64,000 bases of DNA from positions 1 to 64,000 of the forward strand of contig NZ_APJN01000082.1 in the NCBI RefSeq assembly GCF_000349565.1, read 5' to 3'. The translations under genes and the position numbers were made by a program. This DNA comes from Curtobacterium flaccumfaciens UCD-AKU. Lineage in GTDB: Bacteria; Actinomycetota; Actinomycetes; Actinomycetales; Microbacteriaceae. Shown here in pieces: positions 1 to 9,286 of the stretch; the stretch's first letter is position 1, and each line of letters begins with the position of its first letter. The notes under the pieces are model-generated. The model was not told the DNA's origin and ran no database searches. It worked only from the letters and a program-made list of their open reading frames with translations.

Positions 1-41
1 GCCAGCTGGCACCGGGCCTCCGGTCAGGATGGTGGTCGCGC

Positions 42-1196
42 CTACGGCGCCATGATCACCTGGGGCGTGCCGGTGGCGGCCGCGGGACCCATCTCGTCCG
101 CGATGCGGTTCGCCTCGTTGATGAGCGTCTGGACGATCTCGGCTTCGGGCACGGTCTTGACGACCTGGCCCTTGACGAAGATCTGCCCCTTGCCGTTGCC
201 GGAGGCGACGCCGAGGTCGGCCTCGCGCGCCTCGCCCGGACCGTTCACGACGCAGCCCATGACGGCGACGCGGAGCGGGACGGTCATGCCCTCGAGCCCC
301 TTCGTGACGTCGTTCGCGAGCTGGTAGACGTCGACCTGGGCGCGGCCACAGCTCGGGCAGGAGACGATCTCGAGCTTCCGCTCGCGCAGGTTGAGCGACT
401 GCAGGATCTGCAGGCCGACCTTGACTTCTTGCGCGGGCGGGGCGGAGAGCGACACGCGGATGGTGTCGCCGATGCCCTCGGCCAGCAGGATGCCGAACGC
501 GGTGGCGCTCTTGATGGTGCCCTGGAACTCCGGCCCGGCCTCGGTCACGCCGAGGTGCAGCGGCCAGTCACCAGCGGCGGCCAGCTGGCGGTAGGCCTTC
601 ACCATGACGATCGGGTCGTTGTGCTTGACCGAGATCTTGAAGTCGTGGAAGTCGTGCTCCTCGAACAGGGAGGCTTCCCACACGGCGGACTCGACGAGCG
701 CCTCGGGGGTGGCCTTGCCGTACTTCTGGAGCAGGCTCGGCTCGAGCGACCCCGCGTTCACACCGATGCGGAGCGAGACGCCGGCGTCCTTGGCAGCCTT
801 GGCGATCGCGCCGACCTGGTCGTCGAACTTGCGGATGTTGCCCGGGTTGACGCGGACCGCCGCGCAGCCGGCGTCGATCGCCTGGAAGACGTACTTCGGC
901 TGGAAGTGGATGTCGGCGATCACGGGGATCTGCGACTTCTTCGCGATGATCGCCAGCGCGTCGGCGTCGTCCTGCGTGGGCACGGCGACCCGGACGATGT
1001 CGCAGCCCGACGCCGTGAGCTCGGCGATCTGCTGCAGCGTCGCGTTGATGTTGGTGGTCTGCGTCGTGGTCATCGACTGCACGGACACCGGGGCGTCGCC
1101 GCCCACGAGCACCTTGCCGACCCGGATCTGCCGCGACTTGCGACGCGGAGCGAGGGTTTCGGGGGACTTGGGCATACCGAGGTTGACTGCGGGCAC
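42..1196 (-). CDS. ispG: 4-hydroxy-3-methylbut-2-enyl diphosphate synthase (flavodoxin/ferredoxin type), IspG/GcpE
   Basis: Converts the cyclic diphosphate MEcPP to HMBPP, the penultimate step of the non-mevalonate isoprenoid pathway, in the cytosol. The 384-residue length is that of the two-domain bacterial enzyme: a TIM-barrel first, then the iron-sulfur domain. The [4Fe-4S] ligands are visible as SCPSCGR and [11 protein letters not shown], with the conserved Glu of GEA. The start is GTG at 1196; an ATG seven codons inside (MPKSPE) is the alternative. A TAGAGT box ends six bases before the GTG, so a leaderless transcript is possible. In most actinobacteria the gene follows dxr and rseP directly; here two unrelated genes intervene. 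Function is secure from motifs. Confidence 0.97.
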   Translation of the reverse strand: MPAVNLGMPKSPETLAPRRKSRQIRVGKVLVGGDAPVSVQSMTTTQTTNINATLQQIAELTASGCDIVRVAVPTQDDADALAIIAKKSQIPVIADIHFQPKYVFQAIDAGCAAVRVNPGNIRKFDDQVGAIAKAAKDAGVSLRIGVNAGSLEPSLLQKYGKATPEALVESAVWEASLFEEHDFHDFKISVKHNDPIVMVKAYRQLAAAGDWPLHLGVTEAGPEFQGTIKSATAFGILLAEGIGDTIRVSLSAPPAQEVKVGLQILQSLNLRERKLEIVSCPSCGRAQVDVYQLANDVTKGLEGMTVPLRVAVMGCVVNGPGEAREADLGVASGNGKGQIFVKGQVVKTVPEAEIVQTLINEANRIADEMGPAAATGTPQVIMAP

Positions 1197-1202
1197 GTGA
1201 GC

Positions 1203-1208
1203 ACTCTA
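1203..1208 (-). promoter_or_regulatory. possible -10 box of a leaderless ispG promoter
   Basis: TAGAGT on the minus strand matches the actinobacterial TANNNT -10 pattern. It ends six bases before the GTG start of ispG, which would place transcription start at the first base of the codon. No convincing -35 is seen and no Shine-Dalgarno sequence precedes the GTG. This is inference from spacing only. Confidence 0.35.
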
Positions 1209-1252
1209 CGCGCTCGGTCTGACCATGCCGGCTCTGGTCCCCGTGGGTCCGT

Positions 1253-1813
1253 TCAGAGCTCCCTGACCGAGTCCACGACCGTGATGAGCGGGGCGTAGAG
1301 CCGCATCACCGCGAGGGCCCGGTCGTGGTCCGCGTCGCTGGCGCCGGCGCAGGCGTCGGCCACGACCGTCACCGTCGCGCCGGCATCCGCCGCCGCCAGC
1401 GCGGTCGACAGCACGCAGCAGTCGGTCGACACCCCCGTGAGCACCAGGTGCGGATGGTCGCCGACGACGGCCTGGAGGCCCGTCCCCCACTTGCCGAAGG
1501 TCGGTTCCGTGACGACGGGGTCGTTCCGGTCCGCGGCAGCAGACGCGAAGGGCTCGGTGAGCGCGTACAGCGGGTCGGCGTCCGGGAGCAGAGCGAATGG
1601 CCATTCGCGGTAGTACGGCACCCACGCACCCTCGGGCTGGACCGGGGCGACGAAGCGGGTGAAGACCGTGCGACCGGTGAACCGGGGCAGGAGCCGTTCG
1701 ATGCCGGCGCCGGCGTGGTCGAAGCGCGGTGCCGCCCACGGGTTCTCGCCCGTGAAGACCTGCTGCATGTCGATGACGACGAGCCAGGCGTCGTCGGGGA
1801 CCTCCGCGCTCAT
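1253..1813 (-). CDS. isochorismatase-family cysteine hydrolase
   Basis: A 186-residue alpha/beta hydrolase of the isochorismatase/nicotinamidase superfamily. The Asp-Lys-Cys triad is visible: D15 in VVIDMQ, K108 in FGKWGTG and C133 in GVSTDCCVL. Such enzymes cleave amides, carbamates or isochorismate; the substrate cannot be read from sequence. The ATG overlaps the TGA of the upstream NCS1 permease (ATGA, positions 1810-1813), so the two are translationally coupled. A role in using whatever the permease imports, such as a ring-opened nucleobase or hydantoin-type compound, is likely but inferred. Both genes interrupt the usual rseP-ispG neighbourhood. Confidence 0.88.
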   Translation of the reverse strand: MSAEVPDDAWLVVIDMQQVFTGENPWAAPRFDHAGAGIERLLPRFTGRTVFTRFVAPVQPEGAWVPYYREWPFALLPDADPLYALTEPFASAAADRNDPVVTEPTFGKWGTGLQAVVGDHPHLVLTGVSTDCCVLSTALAAADAGATVTVVADACAGASDADHDRALAVMRLYAPLITVVDSVREL

Positions 1814-3306
1814 CGCAGGTCGTCCGGGGTGCCGAGTGCTTCCGGGGTGCTCAGTGCTTCCTGACGGCGGGTCGACCCACGCGCGAACAGCAGCGTGCCG
1901 AGGAACCCGACCAGCAGGGCGACGAGGACGCCGAGGTTCGCGTACGCCCAGGCCCCTCCGCGTCCGCCGAGTCCGAACGGGCCGAGCAGGTAGCCCTGCC
2001 AGTTCAGCCACGCGGGGACGCCGTACGTGTTCGTGACCAGACCCCAGCCGAGCACCGTGCCGAGCACGACGAGCGCGATCGGCAGCCACCGGACGTCTCC
2101 GTAGCGCCCGCGGCGATCGTCGAGCTCCGCCTCGGCGTAGGCGCGACGACGGAGCAGGACATCGGCGACGAAGATGCCGGCCCACGCGGCGATCGGCACG
2201 CCGAGGGTCACGAGGAACGCCTGGAACGGCTTCACGAAGCTCTCCGAGAAGAAGGCGATGTACACGGCGCCGGCGACCATGAACGCACCGTCGACCCCGG
2301 CGGCGACCGGCCGTGGGATCTTCACGCCGGCGCTGAGCAGCGCGAGGCCCGACGAGTAGATGTCGAGGACGGCTCCCCCGACGAGCCCGAGGATCGCCAC
2401 GATCGCGAACGGGATGAGGAACCAGATCGGCAGGATCGTGGTGAGCGCGCCGATCGGGTCGTCCTGGATCGCCGCGTTCAGGTCCGGCGAGGACCCGGCG
2501 AGCAGGACGCCGAAGACCACGAGGATCGCCGGCGCCAGTGCGCCGCCGAGGGTCGTCCACCCGACGACACCACCGGTGGACGCGCCTCGCGGCAGGTACC
2601 GCGAGTAGTCGGCGGCGGCGTTCACCCAGCCCAGGCCGAACCCGGTCATCACGAGCACGAGCGCCCCGATGACGTTCTGGGTGCTGCCGGACGGCAGGGC
2701 ACCGAGCGCCGCGAAGTCGATCGTCGGCGCGGCGAGCACGATGTAGACGACGGTCAACACGGCGGTGACGACGGTGATCACGGTCTGCAGGCGCATGATC
2801 ACGTCGAACCCGGCGATCCCGGCGCCGACCACGAGCGCTGCGACGACGATCAGCGCGACGACCTTCGTCAGCACCCCGCCGTCCCAACCGAGCTCGGTGA
2901 AGACCGTCGAGGTCGCCAGGACCGCCAGCGCGGCGAGCGAGGTCTCCCACCCGACGGTGAGGACCCAGCTGAGGAACGAGGGCACCCGGTTGCCGCGGAC
3001 CCCGAACGCCGCTCGGCTCAGCACCATGGTCGGCGCCGAACCGCGCTTGCCGGCGATCGCGACGATGCCGCACAGCAGGAACGAGAACACCACCCCGATG
3101 ACCGAGACGATCGTCGCCTGGGCCAGCGAGATACCGAACCCGATGACGAACGACCCGTACGCGATGCCGAGGACGGAGATGTTCGCCGCGAACCACGGCC
3201 AGAACAGCCCCCTCGGGGAGCCCTTCCGATCCGACTCGGCGATGACGTCGAGCCCCTGTCGTTCGACGGCGCGAACCTCGGGAGGGTTCGTGGCGGCTGT
3301 GCTCAT
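1810..3306 (-). CDS. NCS1-family nucleobase/cytosine-type permease
   Basis: A 498-residue polytopic membrane protein of the NCS1 (purine-cytosine permease) family, expected to have 12 helices and to import a nucleobase, hydantoin or allantoin-type substrate by cation symport. The hydrophilic N-terminus leads into FWPWFAANISVLGI, typical of the first helix of this family, and the length is normal. The last part is a charged cytoplasmic tail. It overlaps the downstream cysteine hydrolase by 4 nt, and the rseP stop lies 26 nt upstream on the same strand, so it is probably read through from the dxr-rseP transcript. The exact substrate is unknown. Confidence 0.88.
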   Translation of the reverse strand: MSTAATNPPEVRAVERQGLDVIAESDRKGSPRGLFWPWFAANISVLGIAYGSFVIGFGISLAQATIVSVIGVVFSFLLCGIVAIAGKRGSAPTMVLSRAAFGVRGNRVPSFLSWVLTVGWETSLAALAVLATSTVFTELGWDGGVLTKVVALIVVAALVVGAGIAGFDVIMRLQTVITVVTAVLTVVYIVLAAPTIDFAALGALPSGSTQNVIGALVLVMTGFGLGWVNAAADYSRYLPRGASTGGVVGWTTLGGALAPAILVVFGVLLAGSSPDLNAAIQDDPIGALTTILPIWFLIPFAIVAILGLVGGAVLDIYSSGLALLSAGVKIPRPVAAGVDGAFMVAGAVYIAFFSESFVKPFQAFLVTLGVPIAAWAGIFVADVLLRRRAYAEAELDDRRGRYGDVRWLPIALVVLGTVLGWGLVTNTYGVPAWLNWQGYLLGPFGLGGRGGAWAYANLGVLVALLVGFLGTLLFARGSTRRQEALSTPEALGTPDDLR

Positions 3307-3331
3307 GCGCTGAGCGTAGTGGCTCCGAGCG

Positions 3332-4687
3332 CTACCCGAACAGGTTCACAGGTCGGACGATGTCGGCGTAGATGAGCAGCGCGCTCATGCCCGCCAGCAG
3401 CACCACGACGACCATCGTCAGCGGCATCGTCTTCGCCAGGTCGATGGGCCCCGGGTCGGCCTTGCCGACGAGCTTGAACGACCGTCGTTTGATCGCTTCC
3501 CACAGCGCGCCCGCGATGTGCCCGCCGTCGAGCGGCAGCAGCGGCACCATGTTGAGCACGAACAGGCCGATGTTGAGCGAGGCCAGCAGCCCGAGGATCG
3601 TGTACGCCTTGTCGACCACGGGGACACCGCTCATCGACGAGACCTCCCCGATCGCACGACCGACACCGACCACCGACACGGGGCTGTCCTGCGACCGCTC
3701 CTGCGCACCGAACGCGGCGTTCCACACCGCGACCAGACGCTGCGGCAGGTCGATGATCAGGTGCGCCGACGCGGCGATCTGGGCGCCCGTCGCGGGCAGG
3801 ACCGCGGCCGGGGACTGCCGCACCAGGGACTGACCGATGCTGACGCCGACCACGCCGACGCGCTGGGTCTTCGTGGTGCCGTCGTCGTTCTTGACGACCT
3901 TCCCCTCGGCGTCGTAGACGTCACGGGTGGCGGTCGTCGGGGTGATCTCGAGCGTCTTCCGCGCGCCGTCGCGGTCGACGACCACGGTGACCTGCTCACC
4001 CGCGGACTCCTGGAAGACCTGGGAGACGCGCGTGATCGTGGGGTCCTGCTCGCCGTTCACCGAGAGCACGACGTCGCCGGAGGCGATGCCGGCCTGCTTC
4101 GCCGGGGACACGGCGTCGCCGGGCGAACACTCGGTCGTCCGGCTGTTCGGCAGGACGCAGCCGACACTCGACGTGAAGGTCGTGGTCGGTGCCCCGAACC
4201 CGCACAGCAGCACGCCGAACAGCACGATGCCGATCACCAGGTTCATCGCCGGGCCGGCGACCATCACGATGATCCGCTTCCACGGCGTCAGGCGGTAGAA
4301 GGCGCGGGAGTCGTCGCCGCCGGAGTCCGCGATCTGCTCGGCGCTGGCCTGACGGGCGTCCTGCACGAACGCGCTGTACATCCCCGTGTTCGTGATCTCG
4401 CGGCCCGAAGCGCGCGGCTTGAGCATGCCCACCATCGAGATGTACCCGCCCAGCAGGATCGGGCGGATGCCGTACTCGGTCTCACCCCGCTTGAACGACC
4501 ACATCGCCTTGCCGAAGCCCAGCGAGTACTGCGTCACCTTGACGTTGAAGAGCTTCGCGAAGGACAGGTGCCCCAGCTCGTGGAGTCCGATCGAGACCAG
4601 CAGGCCGATGATGAAGACGACCACGCCGAGGACGAAGAGCAGGACGGATTCGACGGTCACCGGGAAAGAGTACGGGACTGATTCCAT
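3332..4687 (-). CDS. rseP: site-2 intramembrane zinc metalloprotease (RseP/Rip1 type)
   Basis: A membrane protease that cleaves transmembrane substrates such as anti-sigma factors. Zinc site HELGH lies in the first helix (about residues 31-35) and the third ligand motif LDGGH near the C-terminus (NMVPLLPLDGGH). A PDZ-like domain sits between, around VSPAKQAGIASGDVVLSVNG. The 451-residue length is normal. The start is ATG at 4687; it leaves about 30 hydrophobic residues before HELGH, as expected. It lies downstream of dxr, the classical actinobacterial arrangement. Which anti-sigma factor it cleaves cannot be told. Confidence 0.96.
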   Translation of the reverse strand: MESVPYSFPVTVESVLLFVLGVVVFIIGLLVSIGLHELGHLSFAKLFNVKVTQYSLGFGKAMWSFKRGETEYGIRPILLGGYISMVGMLKPRASGREITNTGMYSAFVQDARQASAEQIADSGGDDSRAFYRLTPWKRIIVMVAGPAMNLVIGIVLFGVLLCGFGAPTTTFTSSVGCVLPNSRTTECSPGDAVSPAKQAGIASGDVVLSVNGEQDPTITRVSQVFQESAGEQVTVVVDRDGARKTLEITPTTATRDVYDAEGKVVKNDDGTTKTQRVGVVGVSIGQSLVRQSPAAVLPATGAQIAASAHLIIDLPQRLVAVWNAAFGAQERSQDSPVSVVGVGRAIGEVSSMSGVPVVDKAYTILGLLASLNIGLFVLNMVPLLPLDGGHIAGALWEAIKRRSFKLVGKADPGPIDLAKTMPLTMVVVVLLAGMSALLIYADIVRPVNLFG

Positions 4688-4788
4688 GACGGAGCCGAGC
4701 GCCGTCTGAGAGGCGAGCTGGGCCTCCAGGCCGGTGCGTCACGTCCGCGGTCTGCCGCCTCCGCGTCGGACGGGAGGCGCGACCCGCG

Positions 4789-5901
4789 TCAGCGGGTCAG
4801 TGCGCGGTCCGCAGCGGTGCGCGCCCACTGCTCCGCAGCGAGCACGCCGTCGAGTGACGGCTCCCCCGCGGTGTGCTCCTCGACGATGCGCTCGACCGTG
4901 TCGACGATGTCCAGGAAACCGATCGCGCCGGCGTGGAACGCGGCGACGGCCTGCTCGTTCGCGGCGTTGAACACGGCCGGGAACGTCCCCCCCAGTTCGC
5001 CCACGCGCTTCGCGAGGGCAACGGCTCCGAAGGCGTCCTGGTCGAGGGGCTCGAACGTCCACGTGCTCGCGGTCGTCCAGTCGAGCGGGACGCCGACGCC
5101 GGGCACGCGGTCCGGCCAGGCCAGGCCGAGCGCGATCGGCAGCCGCATGTCCGGCGGCGATGCCTGGGCGATGGTGGAGCCGTCGACGAACTCGACCATC
5201 GAGTGCACGATCGACTGCGCGTGCACGGTGACGTCGATGCGGTCGTACGGCACGCCGAAGAGCAGGTGCGCCTCGATGACCTCGAGCCCCTTGTTCACCA
5301 GGGTCGCGGAGTTCGTCGTGACGACGAGTCCCATGTCCCAGGTGGGGTGCGCCAGCGCCTGGGCGGGGGTGACGTCGCGGAGCTGCTCACGGGTGCGCCC
5401 GCGGAAGGGACCGCCGCTCGCGGTGAGGACGAGCCGCTGCACCTCGGTGTCGGCGCCGGAACGGAGCGCCTGCGCGATCGCGGAGTGCTCGCTGTCGACG
5501 GGCACGATCTGCCCGGGCGCCGCGGCCTGCTGCACGAGCGAGCCGCCGACGATCAGGCTCTCCTTGTTGGCGAGGGCCAGTGTGGCACCGCTCTCGAGCG
5601 CCGCGAGCGTCGGACCGAGGCCGACGGAGCCCGTGATGCCGTTCAGGACGACGTCGGCCTCGACGCTGCGGACGAGCTGCTCCGAGTCGGCCGCACCGAA
5701 CGCCGTGTCGCGGACGCCGAACCGGGCGGCCTGCTCGGCGACCAGTGCACGGTTGCTGCCGGCAGTGAGCCCGACGACCTCGAACCGGTCGGGGTTGCGG
5801 GCGACGACGTCGAGCGCCTGGGTGCCGATCGAGCCGGTGCTGCCGAGGACGACGATGCGCCGACGCTCCGGACCGGCGCTGCCGACGCGGTCGTCCGTCA
5901 C
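4789..5901 (-). CDS. dxr: 1-deoxy-D-xylulose 5-phosphate reductoisomerase
   Basis: First committed enzyme of the MEP isoprenoid pathway, making MEP from DXP with NADPH and a divalent metal. The N-terminal nucleotide motif GSTGSIG, the metal/substrate motif VDSEHSAI, the SGGPF loop and HPTWDMG are all present; 370 residues is standard. The start is GTG at 5901, two bases after the TGA of the FKBP gene; an upstream extension in the same frame would run into that gene and lacks Dxr similarity. With ispG 3.6 kb downstream, the window holds two MEP-pathway genes on the same strand. Confidence 0.97.
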   Translation of the reverse strand: MTDDRVGSAGPERRRIVVLGSTGSIGTQALDVVARNPDRFEVVGLTAGSNRALVAEQAARFGVRDTAFGAADSEQLVRSVEADVVLNGITGSVGLGPTLAALESGATLALANKESLIVGGSLVQQAAAPGQIVPVDSEHSAIAQALRSGADTEVQRLVLTASGGPFRGRTREQLRDVTPAQALAHPTWDMGLVVTTNSATLVNKGLEVIEAHLLFGVPYDRIDVTVHAQSIVHSMVEFVDGSTIAQASPPDMRLPIALGLAWPDRVPGVGVPLDWTTASTWTFEPLDQDAFGAVALAKRVGELGGTFPAVFNAANEQAVAAFHAGAIGFLDIVDTVERIVEEHTAGEPSLDGVLAAEQWARTAADRALTR

Positions 5902-5903
5902 GG

Positions 5904-6875
5904 TCAGCCCTTGGCGAGGATGTCGACGACGAAGACGAGCGTGGCGTTCTTCGGGATGCCCGAGCCCTCCCGCGGGTTGGCGCCGTAGGCGTCCTCCGGC
6001 GTGGCGACGATGAGCACCTGCGAGCCGACCTTCTGGCCGACGAGCCCGGTGACGAAGCCCTTGATGAGCGCGCTCTCCGAGACGGTGAAGGTGGTGGGGA
6101 CGCCCTTCGACCACGAGGAGTCGAACTCCTTGCCGGTGTCGTAGACGACGCCCTTGTACTGCACGAGCGCGGTGTCGCCGTCGGCGATCGCGGCGCCGTC
6201 GCCCTGCTTCAGCACCTCGACCGTGGTCTTCGTGGGTGCCTTCACGCCCTTCGGGACCGTGATCTCCGGCTCACCGGAAGCCTTGTCCTTGACCGTGGGC
6301 AGTCCCGGGTCCTGGTCCTGCGGGGTGCCGTTCGCCTTGGTCGGGGTCTGCGCGACGACGTCGGCGACCACGACGATCTCGCCGCCGGTGTTGAAGCCGA
6401 GTGCGGAGGACTGTCCGACCGCGGCGATCCGGTCGCCGACCTTCGAGCAGGCCAGGAGCGCGCCGAAGCCCTTGCCACCGACGGAGAGCACCTGCGGGTT
6501 GCCCTCGTCGAAGCCGACGGTGCCGAGCTTCTTGGCGTCGGACGCCTCGTACACGCTGTAGGAGACCTGCGCGTAGTCGCCCTCGTCGAGGGACGCGCCC
6601 TTGCCCTGCACGAGCCGGGTGGCCTGCGGGGTCTTGGCGGACAGACCGGACGCGAACTTCACGGTCGGCGCCTGCGCTCCCCCGAACGCCCCGGTCGCCT
6701 TGATCGAGTCGGACGACTTGCCGGGGTCGGGGCACGAGGTGATCGCCGAGGCCGTGGCACTGGCCGACGGGGTCGGCGAGGCCGAGGGCCCGCTCGAACC
6801 GGAGCCGGAGCAGGCGGCGAGTCCCAGCACGACGGCGGGGACGATGGCGATCGGGAGCAGGCGGAGACGCTTCAC
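5904..6875 (-). CDS. secreted lipoprotein FKBP-type peptidyl-prolyl isomerase
   Basis: A 323-residue predicted lipoprotein. The signal peptide ends in lipobox LGLAAC, with Cys22 as the lipidated residue. The C-terminal third is a canonical FKBP domain (VLKQGDG...[17 protein letters not shown]...[15 protein letters not shown]...[13 protein letters not shown]). The middle (about residues 60-190) has the outline of a second FKBP-like domain that has lost most active-site residues. Likely helps extracellular protein folding. The start is GTG at 6875. It lies directly upstream of dxr with a 2-nt gap, so the two are probably cotranscribed although functionally unrelated. Confidence 0.92.
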   Translation of the reverse strand: MKRLRLLPIAIVPAVVLGLAACSGSGSSGPSASPTPSASATASAITSCPDPGKSSDSIKATGAFGGAQAPTVKFASGLSAKTPQATRLVQGKGASLDEGDYAQVSYSVYEASDAKKLGTVGFDEGNPQVLSVGGKGFGALLACSKVGDRIAAVGQSSALGFNTGGEIVVVADVVAQTPTKANGTPQDQDPGLPTVKDKASGEPEITVPKGVKAPTKTTVEVLKQGDGAAIADGDTALVQYKGVVYDTGKEFDSSWSKGVPTTFTVSESALIKGFVTGLVGQKVGSQVLIVATPEDAYGANPREGSGIPKNATLVFVVDILAKG

Positions 6876-6881
6876 GGGAAC

Positions 6882-7391
6882 CTAGTCTGCCCCACCAGCC
6901 GAAGAGTCCCCTGCCAATGACGCAGGTCGGACGACCAGCTGCGGCTCGTGGTGCACCGGGAACGCCACCGACCGCGCGATGAAGCAGAGCTCGTTGGCCG
7001 TGGTGTGCGCGGCCTCGGCGTCCGCCACCCGGTCGGCCTCGAGGATCGTGACCACCGGGTGCAGGGTCGCCTCGGTCAGCTCGCCCGACCCGTCGCGGTT
7101 CAGGCGGAGCGACGCGGTCGCGGTGTCCCGGTAGTCGACGACGGTGAAGCCCTTCGTGACCGCGACGTGCAGGTAGCTGAGCATGTGGCACTGGGCCAGT
7201 GCCGCGACCACCATCTCCTCGGGGTTCCAGCGATCTCGGTCCCCGCGGAACGTCGGGTCGGCGGAGCCGGGGACGTCGGGCTTGCCGGTGGCCGAGACGA
7301 CGTGTTCGCGGCCGTAGTCGCGGTACCCGGAGGTGCCGGTCCCGCGGTCGCCGGTCCAGCTGACGGAGACCTCGTAGGAGTGGTCGTGCAC
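6882..7391 (-). CDS. OsmC-family peroxiredoxin-like protein
   Basis: A 169-residue OsmC/Ohr-fold protein. The two cysteines that carry out thiol-dependent peroxide reduction are present in AQCHMLSYL and ANELCFIARSV, so the protein is probably an active hydroperoxide reductase. NPEEMVVAALAQCH is typical of the OsmC subgroup. The start is GTG at 7391. It is divergent from the asparaginase gene with only 34 nt between the starts, and lies 6 nt upstream of the FKBP start, so it may lead the FKBP-dxr transcript. Confidence 0.9.
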   Translation of the reverse strand: MHDHSYEVSVSWTGDRGTGTSGYRDYGREHVVSATGKPDVPGSADPTFRGDRDRWNPEEMVVAALAQCHMLSYLHVAVTKGFTVVDYRDTATASLRLNRDGSGELTEATLHPVVTILEADRVADAEAAHTTANELCFIARSVAFPVHHEPQLVVRPASLAGDSSAGGAD

Positions 7392-7413
7392 GGGTGCGCC
7401 CCTTCGCCTTGGC

Positions 7414-7419
7414 TAGCAT
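7414..7419 (+). promoter_or_regulatory. possible -10 box of a leaderless asparaginase promoter
   Basis: TAGCAT fits TANNNT and ends six bases before the ATG at 7426, predicting a leaderless mRNA. The whole divergent gap with osmC is 34 nt, so both promoters must overlap. There is no experimental support; called from spacing alone. Confidence 0.35.
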
Positions 7420-7425
7420 GGCGGC

Positions 7426-8418
7426 ATGACGGTGAGCCCCGAAGTCCGCAGTGATCGCCATCCTCTCACCGCCGACGGTTCCGTCGAGTTGGCGGTGCTC
7501 GAACGCTCAGGGTTCGACGAGAGCCGACACGTCGGCGCCGGCGTCGTCGTCGACGCGACCGGCACGGTGATCGACTCCGTCGGCGACGTGACCGCGAGCA
7601 TCTACCCGCGTTCCACCATGAAGCCGTTCCAGGCGCTGGCGGTCCGACGAGCCGGTGCGCTGTTCTCCGACGAGGAGCTCGTCCTCACCACCGCGAGCCA
7701 CGCCGGCACCGCCGCGCACCAGGCGCTCGCCCTGCACATGCTCGAGTCCTTCGACCACGTCGAGGCCGACCTCGGTTGCCCGCCGGACATGCCCTTCGAC
7801 CGCGGGACCGCCCGCACGATGGACGGCCCCCGCCGACTGGCCATGAACTGCTCCGGCAAGCACGCCGGCATGCTCGCCGCCTGCCGGGTGAACGGGTGGG
7901 ACGAAGCCACGTACCTGGACACGGAGCACCCGTTGCAGCAGCGGGTGCGTTCCGTGGTCGAGGAGTACACGCACGAGTCCGTCGACCTGGTCGGCACGGA
8001 CGGCTGCGGCGCTCCCGTGTTCCCGCTGAGCCTGACCGGGCTCGCGCGCGGGTTCGCCGGGGTCGTGGCACGGGCCGACGACGACTCCGCCGCCCTGACC
8101 GACGCGGTCCTGGCCCACCCGTGGGCGATCGACGGCGTCGGACGTGCGAACACGGTGACCATCGAGCGGCTGCAGGTGCTCGCGAAGTTCGGTGCCGAGG
8201 GCGTCATGGTCATGGGGTTGCCCGGCGGTGCGGCGGTCGCGGTGAAGGTGCTCGACGGCTCACAACGGGCCGGCACCCTGGCAGCCCTGGCCCTGCTCGA
8301 GCGCAACGGGCTCGTCGCGGCCGACGGGGTGGCCGACGTGCTCGAGGCGACCGGTGAGCGGGTCCTCGGTGGCGGTGTGCCCGTCGGGACGGTGCGCGCG
8401 GGCGCCGGGCTGCGCTGA
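7426..8418 (+). CDS. type-II (Rhizobium etli-like, thermolabile) L-asparaginase family protein
   Basis: A 330-residue protein of the Asparaginase_II family that resembles Rhizobium etli asparaginase and is unrelated to E. coli AnsB. Family motifs are clear: YPRSTMKPFQALA (nucleophile Ser and general-base Lys), NCSGKHAGML (Cys and Lys of the zinc/active site) and DGCGAPVF. It hydrolyses asparagine to aspartate and ammonia, probably in the cytosol, since no signal peptide is seen. It is monocistronic: divergent from osmC and convergent with the gene ending at 8466. The ATG at 7426 has no Shine-Dalgarno but is well placed for leaderless translation. Confidence 0.9.
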   Translation: MTVSPEVRSDRHPLTADGSVELAVLERSGFDESRHVGAGVVVDATGTVIDSVGDVTASIYPRSTMKPFQALAVRRAGALFSDEELVLTTASHAGTAAHQALALHMLESFDHVEADLGCPPDMPFDRGTARTMDGPRRLAMNCSGKHAGMLAACRVNGWDEATYLDTEHPLQQRVRSVVEEYTHESVDLVGTDGCGAPVFPLSLTGLARGFAGVVARADDDSAALTDAVLAHPWAIDGVGRANTVTIERLQVLAKFGAEGVMVMGLPGGAAVAVKVLDGSQRAGTLAALALLERNGLVAADGVADVLEATGERVLGGGVPVGTVRAGAGLR

Positions 8419-8465
8419 TGCTCGGTCGTCGCTGATCGATCGGCGCCCCCGTCTGGCGCGCTTCC

Positions 8466-9221
8466 TCAGCCGGTGCCGACGGGGTCGAGGTCGAGCAGCG
8501 GGAGCGCCGGGGCGACCCGGACGACGTCGTGGTCGTCGGATCGGCGGACGGAACAGCCGTACCGCGTGACCTCGACTGTGACGTCTCGTTGTCGGGGCAC
8601 CGATCCGAGTCCGGCCACGAGCACCACGGTGCCGAGCGGTCGGCCGCCCTCGTCCATCCACACCGCGACCGAGGTGCCCCGCGGCAGGGTGCACGGCGAG
8701 GGCTCGTCGCTGGTCGGTCCCCCGGCGTCGAGGAGTCCGGGCGCGACGGCCCACCGCAGGTCGTCCCCGTCGTGGACGGCAGCGGCACGGAGCTGCTCGG
8801 CGAGCCCGCGGAACACCGCGAGAGCCAGTGCCCCGGTCCCGACGACCGCGACGTGTGACGCCGCATCGACCCGGACCACGTGATCGCCGGGACCGTGTCC
8901 GAGGACGAGTGTGGGTGACCCACCATCGGCGTCGGGGACGAGGGCCGCCGGCGGTTGCAGCACGTGGAGGCGTTCCGACGTGTCAGGAGGTGTGCCCGGA
9001 GCACCGACCCGGTCGGGGATCGACGGCGCGACGACCACGACCGGACGGTCCGCCGGGAGCGCCGACGCGGAACGGTGGAGCACCACGTCGACCAGGGCGC
9101 AGCACGCGCCTGCGCCGAGCAGGACACCGTGCCCGACGCCGCTGAGCGGCGCGAGGACGCCGACCACGACGAGCGCGACCGCGGCCCCCACGACCACGCA
9201 GCGAGCGGTGAACCGGGACAT
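8466..9221 (-). CDS. hypothetical membrane protein, last gene of the kinase/FHA locus
   Basis: A 251-residue protein I do not recognise. Two hydrophobic segments lie at the N-terminus (about residues 8-28 and 32-48), followed by a soluble region of short beta-rich stretches such as VVVVAPSIPD, HVAVVGTGALALAVF and TSVAVWMDEGG. This suggests an anchored cytoplasmic or extracellular domain. It starts 65 nt after the zinc-ribbon FHA gene on the same strand and is probably the end of that transcript. The hydrophobic helices and the reading-frame length support a real gene; homology would need a profile search. No function is proposed. Confidence 0.6.
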   Translation of the reverse strand: MSRFTARCVVVGAAVALVVVGVLAPLSGVGHGVLLGAGACCALVDVVLHRSASALPADRPVVVVAPSIPDRVGAPGTPPDTSERLHVLQPPAALVPDADGGSPTLVLGHGPGDHVVRVDAASHVAVVGTGALALAVFRGLAEQLRAAAVHDGDDLRWAVAPGLLDAGGPTSDEPSPCTLPRGTSVAVWMDEGGRPLGTVVLVAGLGSVPRQRDVTVEVTRYGCSVRRSDDHDVVRVAPALPLLDLDPVGTG

Positions 9222-9286
9222 GTCCCCATCGCACCAGGAACCGGGTGCCCCGCGCTGGTCAGGGAGCGGATCTGTGGAGAAGTGCC

